Shown piece by piece: positions 45,975-56,217 of a stretch of DNA of 64,000 nucleotides. Location of the stretch: assembly GCA_035772785.1 (NCBI GenBank), contig JAOCPU010000020.1:310001-374000 (forward strand), given 5' to 3'. Both the position numbers and the translations under genes were made by a program. How positions within the stretch are numbered: position 1 is the first letter of the stretch; every line of letters starts with the position of its first letter. Source of the DNA: Phlebiopsis flavidoalba. Its lineage: Eukaryota; Basidiomycota; Agaricomycetes; Polyporales; Phanerochaetaceae. The notes under the pieces were generated by a model. It worked only from the letters and a program-made list of their open reading frames with translations. It was not told where the DNA came from and did no database searches.

Positions 45975-46520
45975 GTGCGCGGCCTTGATCTCAGCACGTA
46001 CGGAAATTCACGCGGACTTACTATGGGCTCATTCCGGGGAGGGGCTGAATACGTTTTCGCATCCGCCGGTACGACACGCATCGACCGTTTCTCGGGTATT
46101 TGGCAACCCCATTCCGGGTCCCTACGCCCTCTTCACAGCCCAACTGTCCCTGTAGATTCACCCTCATATATGTCGTCCGAATCCCTCGTGAATGCGTGTC
46201 CTGTATCGGCAGTAGTCACCCTGCACCGTCCTGGACCGACGAGTCCACGTTTCGCCTGTCACTATGCGATTATGAACATCCAAACTCGGCCACTCTCGTC
46301 GCGATCTAGCCGGACACTTCTCTCCTTCACAGCGCTGGATGCTTTGTTCACCCTTCACTCACTCATTTTTTTCTTGGATAATGTATTTCATAACATCGCA
46401 ACACATATAGTCTGGACGACATCTGTAGCCTATATGTATGCCTTACTCGCATCCTCGAATGTGACTAGTATTTGCAAAGCGCAACCATGGATAACTTCGA
46501 AGGCCCTAAAAAGTAACTAG
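45975..46520 (+). CDS. Hypothetical reading frame, 181 codons
   Basis: Uninterrupted frame close behind the membrane protein gene. It contains GGAEYVFASAGTTRIDRFSG and, toward the end, a hydrophobic part (LDALFTLHSLIFFLDNVFHN). No family recognised. It could be an independent small gene, a 3' part of the preceding gene, or chance. The absence of interruptions is its main support. Confidence 0.25.
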   Translation: MRGLDLSTYGNSRGLTMGSFRGGAEYVFASAGTTRIDRFSGIWQPHSGSLRPLHSPTVPVDSPSYMSSESLVNACPVSAVVTLHRPGPTSPRFACHYAIMNIQTRPLSSRSSRTLLSFTALDALFTLHSLIFFLDNVFHNIATHIVWTTSVAYMYALLASSNVTSICKAQPWITSKALKSN

Positions 46521-46682
46521 TAGAAATGCCGTAGCAAGCGGTGGAATTGGGGAAGACGCGATAAGCTGTTGAATCAGACAATGTTCGAAAGTGTCGGCTA
46601 AGGGATCCTGTGTGAAGCATAACAATAAAACGGACAAACATGTAGCGCGCGGGAGCTGCTGCGCTCCTTGTTATACTTACAA

Positions 46683-48592
46683 TTATTCTTGTGTAGTGTA
46701 CATTTCGTTTAGAAGTTGAATACGTGAGTGAACTTCAACCAGAGAGGGATTAGCCATAGGTTTTGAAGAGAAAGGGGCGTCACATACTGGAGTGAGAGGA
46801 AGGAGGCTGAGGGTATATTGGTGATTTCCGCGCACTACCGAATCCGTCCGTCGTACGACAGGATGCTGGGTTAGACGCTTCAAGGCGGGCTTGCCCCATA
46901 CATCCCACAGCTTGAGCTTGTTTTCTCGCCCGGCACAGCCAGCAAAATCCTGTATCCGTTAGGACTCAGTAAGCTTCCGGCGATGTTCGTCGATGCCGCG
47001 CGCTGCGTCAACCACGTGTCGAAGGGAGGGATAGGGAATGCACAACGATCGAGTTGGATATCTTGGATGGTACTGGGTCGTGGGTCGACGAGGTCATTAT
47101 TTTCGTTACGGGTTGGGGGGACTGGCGTAGGCTTGCCCGGACCATGCGTGCTGATGATTTCTTTGCAATGCTCAGTGAAATGGACAGAGGTCACAGCTGC
47201 ATCGAGCAAGCTCCAACTTGTCCGGCGTGCTGTAGATGCTTGAAGCATTTACATTCCATATGCGGATAAGTGCCAGTGAGATCCGCGGCCGAATCGCCAC
47301 TAGCGAATATCTTGGACTGCCACGGAGACCAAGCTAACGCCTGGCGAGCAATGAGTTCACAGAGAAAGAGGAGAGACGAGAAGGACCACGTACGGTGATG
47401 GCGCCGGAATGCTGCATTTTTCGACGGCGTTGTATAAGCTCTCCAACATCGAGGGGGGCGGTCATGCGACTATCCCAGCAAAGGACGGTGCCTGTGAGAT
47501 CTCCACTCGCGAGCAGCTTGCCGTCAGCGTTCCAAGCCAGGCTCGTTACACCTGCCTGATGTCTGGTCAGCTTTTTGGTAGCGTCCTTGAGTTTCCCCAT
47601 CCGTTCCCGCGGTACGCGTGTCGTAAATCCGCAGGGTGCCCTTCGGACCACCGATGGTCAGAGTGTTGGCTGTTCCAGCTCATGGAAAGTACACCCGTAG
47701 CCTTTCTGTGCGCAATCATCTTCTTGGTAGGCATGTCCCATATTTGCACGTAACCCTTGGAGGTCGCCACAGCTACGAGGTGCGGGTTTTCTCTGCCAGG
47801 CGCATTGGATGAGCTTCAGGTCTCCTTGGCTCTCCTTGATCTTGCACAATTGTGCCACATCTTCAGCGTTCGTGAGGTTCTTGGTGTACACCCTGTTTGC
47901 GCGTCCGAAGACGACAATATTATCAGCAGACCAACTGGCGGGATAGGAGCTGGCAGCTTTTTTTTTTTGGTCTTCTCCAGCCGCCACGGAGAAGTCGATC
48001 GTTGTCTTGGTCGCCTTCAAATGTCGCTTCGCCGACGTCTCTGGGTACGTCTGCACCACGGAGGGCGATGCTCTTAGGTCAACGGACGACGCGACAGAGG
48101 CACTACGCATCATTGCAAAGCCACTAGAAATCACGTCGTCGGTGACTGAACGGACCGCGGATAGGTCAGAATACGAAGAGCTTGCGCTGAGCAGTCGTGG
48201 CCGCCGTACGCGGGTCGTCTCCCTGAGCCTCGCCGCCCATGTCCGATTCGTCCGTGGGGATGGTTGAGAAAACTGTGCGCGGAGTCAGTTGGAGGTGTGT
48301 GAGAACAATGGTGGCCAATCCTGACCGGTGCTATGTCGTCAAAGGTCGTCTCAGCAAGACTAGAGACCGATAACGAGGGGAGTGAGTCTCGGTCTCTTCA
48401 GCATTGTCTTCCACATCCGTGTCACTCCCAGGAGAAAGCGACCGTTTCCTTCTCGGTTCGGTTGGGGTCGTGTTCACGCTACGCGTAGTAAGGGGTACAA
48501 ACAAAAAAAGTTGAGAGGGGCATCTCACGGTGAATCAGTCCACAAACGTACCTAGACCCAGCGTCGGGAGCCTCGGCAGCATCTGTAGGCAT
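46683..48592 (-). CDS. CDC20/FZR1-family WD40 protein (APC/C co-activator type)
   Basis: CDC20/CDH1 proteins recruit substrates to the anaphase-promoting complex. After a disordered N-terminal part (PTEPRRKRSLSPGSDTDVED; SGFAMMRSASVASSVDLRAS) the propeller begins. It shows SSYPASWSADNIVVFGRANR, VYTKNLTNAEDVAQLC, VAVATSKGYVQIWDMPTKKM, HRKATGVLSMSWN, LTIGGPKGTLRIYDTRV, HQAGVTSLAWNADGKLLASG, MQHSGAITALAW, VTSVHFTEHCKEIISTHG and LSPNGYRILLAV. The order and the 'KEIISTHG' blade are specific to the CDC20 family. The 'YLNLVDWS' stretch of classical CDC20 reads 'SYPASWSADN' here, so this is a divergent third member, perhaps of the meiotic AMA1 or mfr1 kind. At least three introns and several shifts occur. 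I did not find a C-box or C-terminal IR. Confidence 0.8.
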
Positions 48593-49579
48593 GGTCAATG
48601 TCGTTACTGGAGATGAGTCTGTGAGGAAGGTGGAGGTAGGAGTGTGAGTTTTTGAGTGAACGATTGCCGTGTGACCCGATAGCCACGCGGCTATCTCAGA
48701 TTTGATCGCGTTGTTGTCGCGTTATTTACCCGACTGCTACCCCTTGTCTCACTCGCTCATTCGGCTTCATAATGTGTATCACACGAAACACGCTACTGTA
48801 TACTCCCTGTCTGCGAGAGAATATGGGGTGAGCATGGATCTGTTTGAACTAACACCTCGGACGCTCTGCCAAAGCGACGCTCCGAAATTGATGCGGACGA
48901 ATGATGACCCTGCAGAAGTACGTCCGGAAATCCTGCTGGACAATACAGTTCCACTGTATGGCGAGGGAAAAATCCTTTTCGAAGGACATTTACGACTGTG
49001 TAGCGTACGGTTCGTTGTTGTACCACCGACGTTCTAGATACGGCATGACCACTGGATGAACCGACTCAGTGCTGGATGGACTGAAGCATGTTGTGCCTTA
49101 AATCATTCTGGCGAGACATTTATGAATAGTAGTATTGGGTTGTCAGTGGAGCGGCGGAAACAACAGCCTTCATGTCCAATTTTCCGTGCGCAACTCCTTT
49201 CTTGAAAAACTTCCTTTTGGGGACAGGGGTGTTTCAGTTGGAAGTCCGCTGATGCGATCAGCTCACTGCTTCGTGAAGAAAGCACAAATGTCAAAGAAAA
49301 CCTTGTTTACTCATTTCTGCGAGTTTTGTTGCTCCCAAAACGATCCCAAATATGATCACTAATGCACACATGCTTATTAGGGGCTTTCTTAATTGTGAAA
49401 ACAAGTCAGGAACGGCATGCAGGGATCGTCACGTTTCTGCGTGACATCTCGTGATTCCGTGTGACGGCTCGCGTTTGGGGTGTCCTCTGACAGAACATGA
49501 CAGACTTGCCTCTCACCTACCATCTGCCCAACGTTTCTACGCTCCCTTCCGTCTCACTCTAACATCTATCAAGCCACTC
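48593..49579. other. Divergent intergenic region
   Basis: Between the starts of the CDC20-like gene and ASF1. A plus frame at 48702-49037 (111 codons) is the only sizeable frame and has no known pattern. Confidence 0.45.
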
Positions 49580-50352
49580 ATGTCTCTTGTGACGATCAGA
49601 GTGAGCCGTCTGCTGTCCTACCATCATTCCTTCCGCTAACACTTCGTAGAACGTCGAGTTCCTTAATAAATCCTGCGCGATTCCTCGACAAATATCACTT
49701 CAGAGTTACGTTCGAATGCATTGCTCCTTTACCAGAAGGTGTGTCCGCAATGTATCTATCATGGCCATAGCATACTCATCGTTGAACGTTTCTGACTCCC
49801 AAGACATTGAATGGCGGCTCATCTACGTCTCGTGTCCAGGCAACGAGGAACTTGACCAAGAACTCGACGACTGCCTCGTGGGGCCTGTACCTTCAGGAGT
49901 CAACTCCTTTGAGTTTGAAGGCTCTGCGCCCCAACCGCATAAGATCCCCACCGAGGACGTCCTCGGCGTGGCCGCACTCATCCTCACAGGCTCCTACAAA
50001 GAGCAGGAGTTCTTCCGAGTGGGATACTACCAGAACACAGAATACGACAACGACGACATGAACTTGAACCCTCCTGCTACAATTCAGTTCGACAGGTTGA
50101 TGAGGGATATCAACATGAAGCCAAGGGTGACAAGGTTTCAGATAAAATGGTACGTGTCCCATTGGTTCAGCTCTGGCGTGTGGCAAGGGCCACAGTTCGT
50201 GTTAGAGGGAGTTCTGACGTCGGAATTCCAGGGATGTGCTACCACAGAACACCAACGGCTCGGCGGTGGCTGCTGGGGCTGCAACATCGGCCGCAGTTCC
50301 TTCAGCAAACGACATTGAAATGGAAGATCCCCAGCCGAACGGGACCATCTAG
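49580..50352 (+). CDS. ASF1: Histone chaperone ASF1
   Basis: ASF1 binds the H3-H4 dimer and hands it to CAF-1 or HIRA during nucleosome assembly in the nucleus. Exon 1 encodes MSLVTIR; intron 49601-49650; exon 2 gives NVEFLN, then PARFLDKYHFRVTFECIAPL after removal of one A in the AAA at 49664-49669; intron 49739-49803; exon 3 gives DIEWRLIYVSCPGNEELDQE, LVGPVPSGVNSFEFE, KIPTEDVLGVAALILTGSYK, EQEFFRVGYYQNTEYDND and RLMRDINMKPRVTRFQIKW. These cover the whole immunoglobulin-like core. The tail ends ANDIEMEDPQPNGTI-stop, an acidic end as in other fungi. Splicing between 50150 and 50240 is not fully resolved. The single-base frame break at a short A run in so conserved a gene is a clear sign of sequencing error. 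Confidence 0.95.
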
Positions 50353-50680
50353 TCTTGATCCACACACACGCCACGTATATGTCGGCTTAAAGACACGTCG
50401 ACTAGACTCAATATCACGAACTCGTCATGAACCTGTTTCCTACCTACCCCCACACTGTAGTCTGCTTTGCCCTGCTGTCCTCTAGTTTGCTACGGTTTGA
50501 TTTCACGCACATAATACTAGCATCCGGGTTGATGCCCGCTCACAAAATGTTGCATCACGATATAAATTTGAGGCGAGATTAGTAAGATTGTAATTGGATG
50601 GGTAACATCATGCAGACTTCGCGACCATGGCTGCAGTTGGTCAAGCAACTACAGAACTTCGGCCCCGATGTGTCGTGTGC
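50353..50680. other. Convergent 3' spacer
   Basis: Between the stops of ASF1 and the BAP31-like gene. AT-richer; probably untranslated ends. No gene seen. Confidence 0.6.
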
Positions 50681-51573
50681 TTAATCCTTGCGCTTGTCAG
50701 AGACTGCGCCCGTCTTGGCATTATACTCGGTTGCGAGACGGTCGTACTCAGCCTGATTTTGCTGGGCCTGCTTCTTGAGAATGTCTACGGAGACGGATGT
50801 GAGGGACTCGGTTCGCAAGATAGGAAGAGAAGACATCACGTACCATAATCACGTGCCTTCGCCTCAGCTTCTGCAAGCTTCTTCTTGAGCTCAGCAATCT
50901 GCTTGCCTTGATCATTGGAAGCAGTTTTGTTGACCGACGCCGTTCCCGCGTTTGAAGTCTGCAAGCACCTCAGTAAGGGACAATGACAGACGCCACTCAA
51001 AACGTACCTCTCCCTTCAGCTTGGCAAATTCTTCTTGAGTGTGTATGAGGTCGAGAAGGATGTAGAAAGTGCGAGTAAGAACAAGGGACAAGAATAGACA
51101 GAATCCAGTGAGGTAAGTGTTTCTTTTGCGCGCTGAGACACGTCAGCAAGCCCTGCAAGGCTATCGAAAGAAACAACGCACTAGAATTTCCGTGCAGTGC
51201 AAAGTTCGTCTCAGCTCTGGCATCATGCATGGCAGCGCCATTGTTTCCGCACGATATCCGCTTCAGCCGTAACTCTCCACATACGTTGAAGTGCATCCAC
51301 AAAAAGAATCATGACAAAACTGGGAATAATCAGTTTCTGCGGTTCTCGTGAACAGCGTCGAGAAGCTTACATGAACGTGATCTTGAGAGCGTACGCGAGC
51401 TTTGCGACGAGGGGACTTTCCGAGAGGAAATGGAATAAGCGTTTACGTATTCCGTAGGGCAGAGGCGCGACAAGGACACAGAAGGTCGCCATTTCCGCTG
51501 CGAGCAGCATAAAAGTCATTGTGTAACTAAACGACGTATAGACCTCCAATTGTAGCGCATAACCACATGGCAT
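50681..51573 (-). CDS. BAP31/Yet-family ER membrane protein
   Basis: BAP31 relatives (Yet1/Yet3 in yeast) are ER proteins with three membrane helices and a cytosolic coiled coil, and they help sort membrane cargo leaving the ER. It reads TMTFMLLAAEMATFCVLVAP (helix 1), LPYGIRKRLFHFLSESPLVA, KLAYALKITFM (helix 2), DALQRM, DARAETNFA, then YLTGFCLFLSLVLTRTFYIL (helix 3), LDLIHTQEEFAKLKGE. The coiled coil follows (NDQGKQIAELKKKLAEAEAR; KQAQQNQAEYDRLATEYNAK) and ends SDKRKD-stop, a lysine-rich ER-retrieval-like tail. About four introns. The first methionine used here (51573) gives a few extra residues; the family's usual start lies about 18 codons further in. Confidence 0.9.
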
Positions 51574-51983
51574 GCATGCTCACTAGACAGTCATCTTGTA
51601 GAGGTGTTTTGCGAGACAAAGTGGGTAGAATGAAGGAAGGTTGAAGACAGTGGACAAGGTATACGATGGTGTCGTATTTGAACCGCCCTTGAGTGATGTG
51701 GAAGAATTGCGTGGTGTAGTACACGTCTACCGGCCGACGTCATTGGATATTGCCGGATGCACCACCGGCCGCAATCAAGGAGCTGTGATCCGGGGACGGG
51801 CCTGCCCTCCGGAAGGCGCCAGAGCCACGCGTCATTAACCAGGCGTCTAGACGTGGTGAAGTACGCGTCCTTGGAATTGATCAGCCTTCGACCAAAAACA
51901 TTCACTTGGAGTCTCTTCACTCTGTACCACTACCAACTGCCCCTCCCCTAACCACCAATTCTAGTTTTGAAATCATATTAACT
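51574..51983. promoter_or_regulatory. Shared divergent promoter of BAP31-like gene and UBP6
   Basis: 410 bases separate the two start codons, which point away from each other, so both promoters must lie here. A pyrimidine-rich stretch precedes UBP6. No clear TATA box or named factor site was identified. Long frames inside are chance. Confidence 0.55.
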
Positions 51984-54414
51984 ATGGCACACAAAACCAA
52001 TATCTGTTTAAAATCAAACACGCCGGCAAGGTTCTAGATGTACAACTCGAACCCCGAGCAGCCGCCTACCGTCTTTAAGGATGCGGTATACCAAGTAACT
52101 GGCGTGCCTCCGGAGAGGATGAAGGTTATGATTAAAGGCGGCGTTCTCAAGGTATGTCAGGCGATCTTACGTGTATTTGCTTGCCGTACAACGCAGCTAC
52201 CCCAACAGGACGACACCGATTGGAAGAAGGTCGGCCCCAAGGAGGTCAGCACCTGGATTCGCCAGCATAAGGAATACCCATTGACTTCATGCCTCGCGCC
52301 ATAGGGTCAAACATTCATGGTAATTGGTGCAGCAGGAGAGCTGCCCAAGCCACCGTCTACCCCTGTCGTCTCTTTCTCGAAGGTACGCCTCCCAATCCGC
52401 GCTTCATTAGACTTCAATGTCGGATTCAATGGCTGCGAATAAAATCAACGCGCAAATCGATTTTGATCTAACTCTCCCTCGTGTTACATGACTTAACACT
52501 CATATATGCTCCTTAGATATGGACGATAGCGAACTGGGCCAAAGCTGTGAGTACTCATTCGCTAGTCCATTTGGATACCAAGCAGGAGTAGATTCTCCCT
52601 TCCTTTGTGGTTATCCGGGACTTGGTATTTTGTTTGTCAGAAGAGGGCCCACATATATCCTCAGACGCATGTAATCCTCTCTCTAGTCCAAGCGCTCCGA
52701 CTCCAACTGTTGTGAGCAGTTTCACTTACGTTATTTCCCTAGCTCGCCTTACCCGTTGGTCTCGTAAATCTGGGCAACACATGCTACATGAACTCAACAG
52801 TTCAGGCTATGCGCGCCATACCAGAGCTGCAGACTGCCCTTCAAACGTGAGTCTGATTTCGACGCACATCGTGTGAGTAGAGAGAATTGACTTGGCATTC
52901 TTCAGTAACTCGCCATCGGGGTTGGCGGCCTCCCTGAAGGGCCTTTACAAAACACCAACATGAGCGGTCACTACCTGAAGCCGCTTTACACCTGCACCTT
53001 TCTTGAACTCTCTTCGTCAAGCGTTCCCACAGTTTGCTGAGATGAGCCGTCCATCAGGCGGTGCAATGGGCCTCCTCAAAGGCGGTGGATATGCGCAGCA
53101 AGGTGAATAGTTGAAGTGTTAAAAAACTTAACGTCTGCTCATATATGTATCTAGATGCCGAGGAATGCTGGGTGCAAATGACCAACGCTCTTAAGGATGT
53201 ACGGGTCTGCCTGGTCCATCTGGTTCGAGCGGCGCCTCCAAATTTGTCGATCAGTTCCTGACCGCCCGAAATACGCAGAGAGTACGTACTCGTTTGAACA
53301 CACACCTTAGCCTGTAAATGTTGATGACGATGATTCAGGTTGAAGTGCGATGAGGCCCCAGAAGAACCATCCGCAGTAACTGTAGAGAGGGCACTGAAAG
53401 TTGAATGCAATATCGACATCACGACCAACTTCATGCAGAGCGGAATTATGAAGGTCGATAGCTCAACATGATATTGAGCATCAATCTCACCATCTTCTTT
53501 TGTGCTCCAGGCTCTGGACGGCAAGATAGAAAAGCGTTTCCGAAACGCTGGGCCGCGACGCAGTCTACACCTCAAAATCGCGACTGCAACGTATACCATC
53601 GTATCTGACGGTTCACATGGTTCGCTTCGCGTGGAGGCAAAGATATCGGCAAGAAGACGAAAGATTATGGTTCGTGGCCATAAACCATGTTCATCTTTTA
53701 TTATGCTCATTTGATCGAGTAGCGGAAAGTCAAGTTCCCCACCGAATACGACGCTGTAGATATTAGTAACGGACGACTTGAAGGAGAAGGTCCTGCCCGT
53801 CAGTCGCAAACTCAAAGAGTTTGAGAAGGAACGCGCCGAACGCCGGAAGGTGCGCAAACGGACAAAGGCTGCACAGGAGAAGAAGGCGACTAGCGGCGGA
53901 GACGTCGAGATGGCGGACGCGTCGTCGAGTGCGGAGGCTCCTGCTCCTGCTGCCCCTCCCGCCGAAACCGCCGAACTCCAGGAGGAATCAGTCTACCGTG
54001 AGAGGGAGCTCAAGGAGCTGGAAGCCCTCATTCATCCCGATTTGAAGGCGGAATACCGGCGCGAGTGTCAGCGGACTTTACGAGCTTGTTGGTCGGTGCT
54101 CTATGTGGCCTGTCATCGCCGGGTATACTGACAGCCTGTATTCCTAGCTATCGTCACGCACAAGGGCGCCGCTGCCGATGCCGGTCATTACATGGCGTTT
54201 GTCAAGAAGAGCGTGTATTTTCCAATCCCATCTCGCACGGTGCTGACTCCGCTACCGGCGCACTCGACGAAGACGATGAGGACTGGTACAAATTTGACGA
54301 TAATAGGTGTCGCATCTTTCCCAAGGACAAGCTCGCTGCGCCGACGCTTGACGAGGAGGAGGAGAGGATTCGTCTGCATACGTGCTGCTGTACAAGACCA
54401 AATCACTCGCTTGA
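51984..54414 (+). CDS. UBP6: Proteasome-associated deubiquitinase UBP6/USP14
   Basis: This enzyme trims ubiquitin chains from substrates on the 26S proteasome. The N-terminal ubiquitin-like domain is visible as FKIKHAGKVLD, VFKDAVYQVTGVPPERMKVM, IKGGVLK and DDTDWKKVGPKE. It is followed by FMVIGAAGELPKPP. The catalytic Cys box reads PVGLVNLGNTCYMNSTVQAM (52755-52810). AEECWVQMTNAL and VECNIDI mark the next exons. A charged helix (KLKEFEKERAERRKVRKRTK) plus an Ala/Pro insert follows, then the His box HKGAAADAGHYMAFVKK (54154-54208) and DEDWYKFDDN with the catalytic Asn/Asp. The end reads YVLLYKTKSLA-stop. At least eight introns are implied, with shifts at about 52020, 53215, 53570 and 54230. 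All catalytic elements are present. Confidence 0.94.
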
Positions 54415-55483
54415 TCAACGACCACACGTCGACAATGCTAGTAAGGGAAAGGGATGTATTTTGAGCTGTACTAGAAATAAAAACCATTCCAGCGCTGCAG
54501 CCCCCATAAGGGTGTGCCCGAGCCGATCTCTTCAACTTTGCGGGCGACAAGAGTTACACCCTCCTTGTTCGGCCATCTACTCATTTCGCCGTTCTTCTTG
54601 ACTCATTTCTCCTAGGGGCAGCTGCTGAAACGTTCTCATTCGAGGTGCGAAACTTACACCCTTCGCTCTTTTTCTCGTCCCTGACAGCTCATTCCGCTGG
54701 TATATTTGATAGAAGCCTTGCACGAAGGTCCACTAGCACATTGTACCCAATGGACACGTTCCTGGGAAGTGGGTAGCAGCGGTTGCGCAGAAAAGGTTTA
54801 GAAGTCGACGCAGCCTTCGGACTTTGGAACGCTCTCATGCCTACCCGTCCAATCCGGGACCGAGTTTCATGATTTCATTGTCCTCAAACGAACGCGTACG
54901 TCTTTCATTGGCTGGCGGGTGAGACGTGGTGCCTGCATGTGCTGCCGTCGTGACCTCAACTCGTCGGAGGCGGAGTTCGCCTTTGACAGATGTTATCAAA
55001 TGCATAGAAATCTTGCCTTGGCTGAGGTCACTGACGGCCTGCAGTGAAGCTTGAAGCATGACGGATTAGCACTGACGGTGTTCGTTAAGTCCGAGGTATC
55101 TTCGCATGACGTCGACTACTGTCGTCTGCTCTCCTGCTATAGACGTGAGCTGACAATTAAGCTCTCAGACTTTCAAGGTATATGTGTGGACGATTTTGCT
55201 TAGGTTAGAAGTTGAGCTCATCGGACGTTCCAGTACGCTGAGGACAGAAAAGGTGCAACGGGCCACAATGAGCAACGCGGTCCTTCATGCATCTGCCGTG
55301 CTCAAAGGGATCATGGGGAAGATATGGTCTCGGGCGAGCCTTCGTAGTACCACCGAGGTCGCATGTTGTGGAGCAACACTATGCCTATTTCCGCAACATC
55401 CCCAACAGTTTCCGGTTGCGTAACTTAACCCGTCTAGGCAGGTCTTTCATTATGGGCCAACGATGCCCGAGGGCCCTCCAACG
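54415..55483. other. Intergenic region
   Basis: A minus-strand frame at 54841-55059 (72 codons, SQGKISMHLITSVKGELRLR) has a protein-like composition and may be a small gene or exon, but nothing supports it further. The rest holds nothing recognised. Confidence 0.4.
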
Positions 55484-55490
55484 TATAAAA
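55484..55490 (+). promoter_or_regulatory. TATA box of the hydrophobin gene
   Basis: TATAAAA, followed by GGCC, 80 bases before the start codon at 55570. A strong TATA box is typical of highly expressed hydrophobin genes. Confidence 0.7.
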
Positions 55491-55569
55491 GGCCGGCAGT
55501 CTCGACGCAAATTCTCCAGCACTCCAGTGTCTTTTGCATCTCAGCAAACCTCGCTCAAGCCTATCCAAC

Positions 55570-56006
55570 ATGTACTCTCGTATTGCCGCCCTCTCCGTCC
55601 TTCTTTTCTGCCCTGCCCCTTCTTGCGGTCTGGCCGCCACACCTGCTGCTCGTAACGAGCCCACCACCGCTTGTTGCGCAAGCACCATTCCTGTACGCCC
55701 TCAAACGTCTCGGGCAAGTTACTTCGTCGTACTGACACGCTATCATGCAGGCCGACTCTACCACAGCTGCTGGTATCCTCAAGGGTTTGGGTGTCGTTCT
55801 CCAGGACGTCAACGTTCTCCTCGGCTTGACCTGCAGCCCCATCTCCGTCGTCGGCGTTGGCTCCGGCTCGGAGTGCAGCGGCACCACCGTCTCTTGCAGC
55901 AAACGGTGTCATAGTCAGTAACTGGCCTCGATAGTTCTCCTATTCGTTGCTCACATCTTTGCTGCAGGGCTCCATCGGCGTCGGCTGCATCCCCGTCACG
56001 ATCTAA
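55570..56006 (+). CDS. Class I hydrophobin
   Basis: Hydrophobins are small secreted proteins that self-assemble into water-repellent films on hyphae and spores. It begins MYSRIAALSVLLF and, after a compensated shift, ALPLLAV, a signal peptide. The mature part holds a CC pair (TTACCAS), an intron of about 57 bases (55693-55749), then the helix-like GILKGLGVVLQDVNVLLGLT, followed by CSPISVVGVGSGSECSGTTV and SC. A second intron (about 55916-55967) leads to GSIGVGCIPVTI-stop. The LTCSPISVVG, GSxC and GCxPVT patterns are those of basidiomycete class I hydrophobins (about 110 residues). The usual eight-cysteine order is incomplete: the cysteine before the first CC is displaced and the second CC shows as a single C. 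Small indels at these points would explain both. Confidence 0.9.
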
Positions 56007-56217
56007 GCACCAGTCGGGCGTGCACCGGGTAACGGGTGAGAGTGAAGAGGCGCTCGGATCATGTTGTGTATCGCGTTCCGTGAAATATACCTGGTTCGAT
56101 AAGTTTGAGTGCTAGTACAGGAAACATCGTCCGACATTGATAAGAGCGAACCGAAGTCATTTCTTTACACGATATGGATCCACTTCAACGATAATAGCAG
56201 TCTTGACATTTCACAAT
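56007..56217. other. Convergent 3' spacer
   Basis: Short spacer between the hydrophobin stop and the end of the minus-strand gene. Nothing else seen. Confidence 0.5.
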
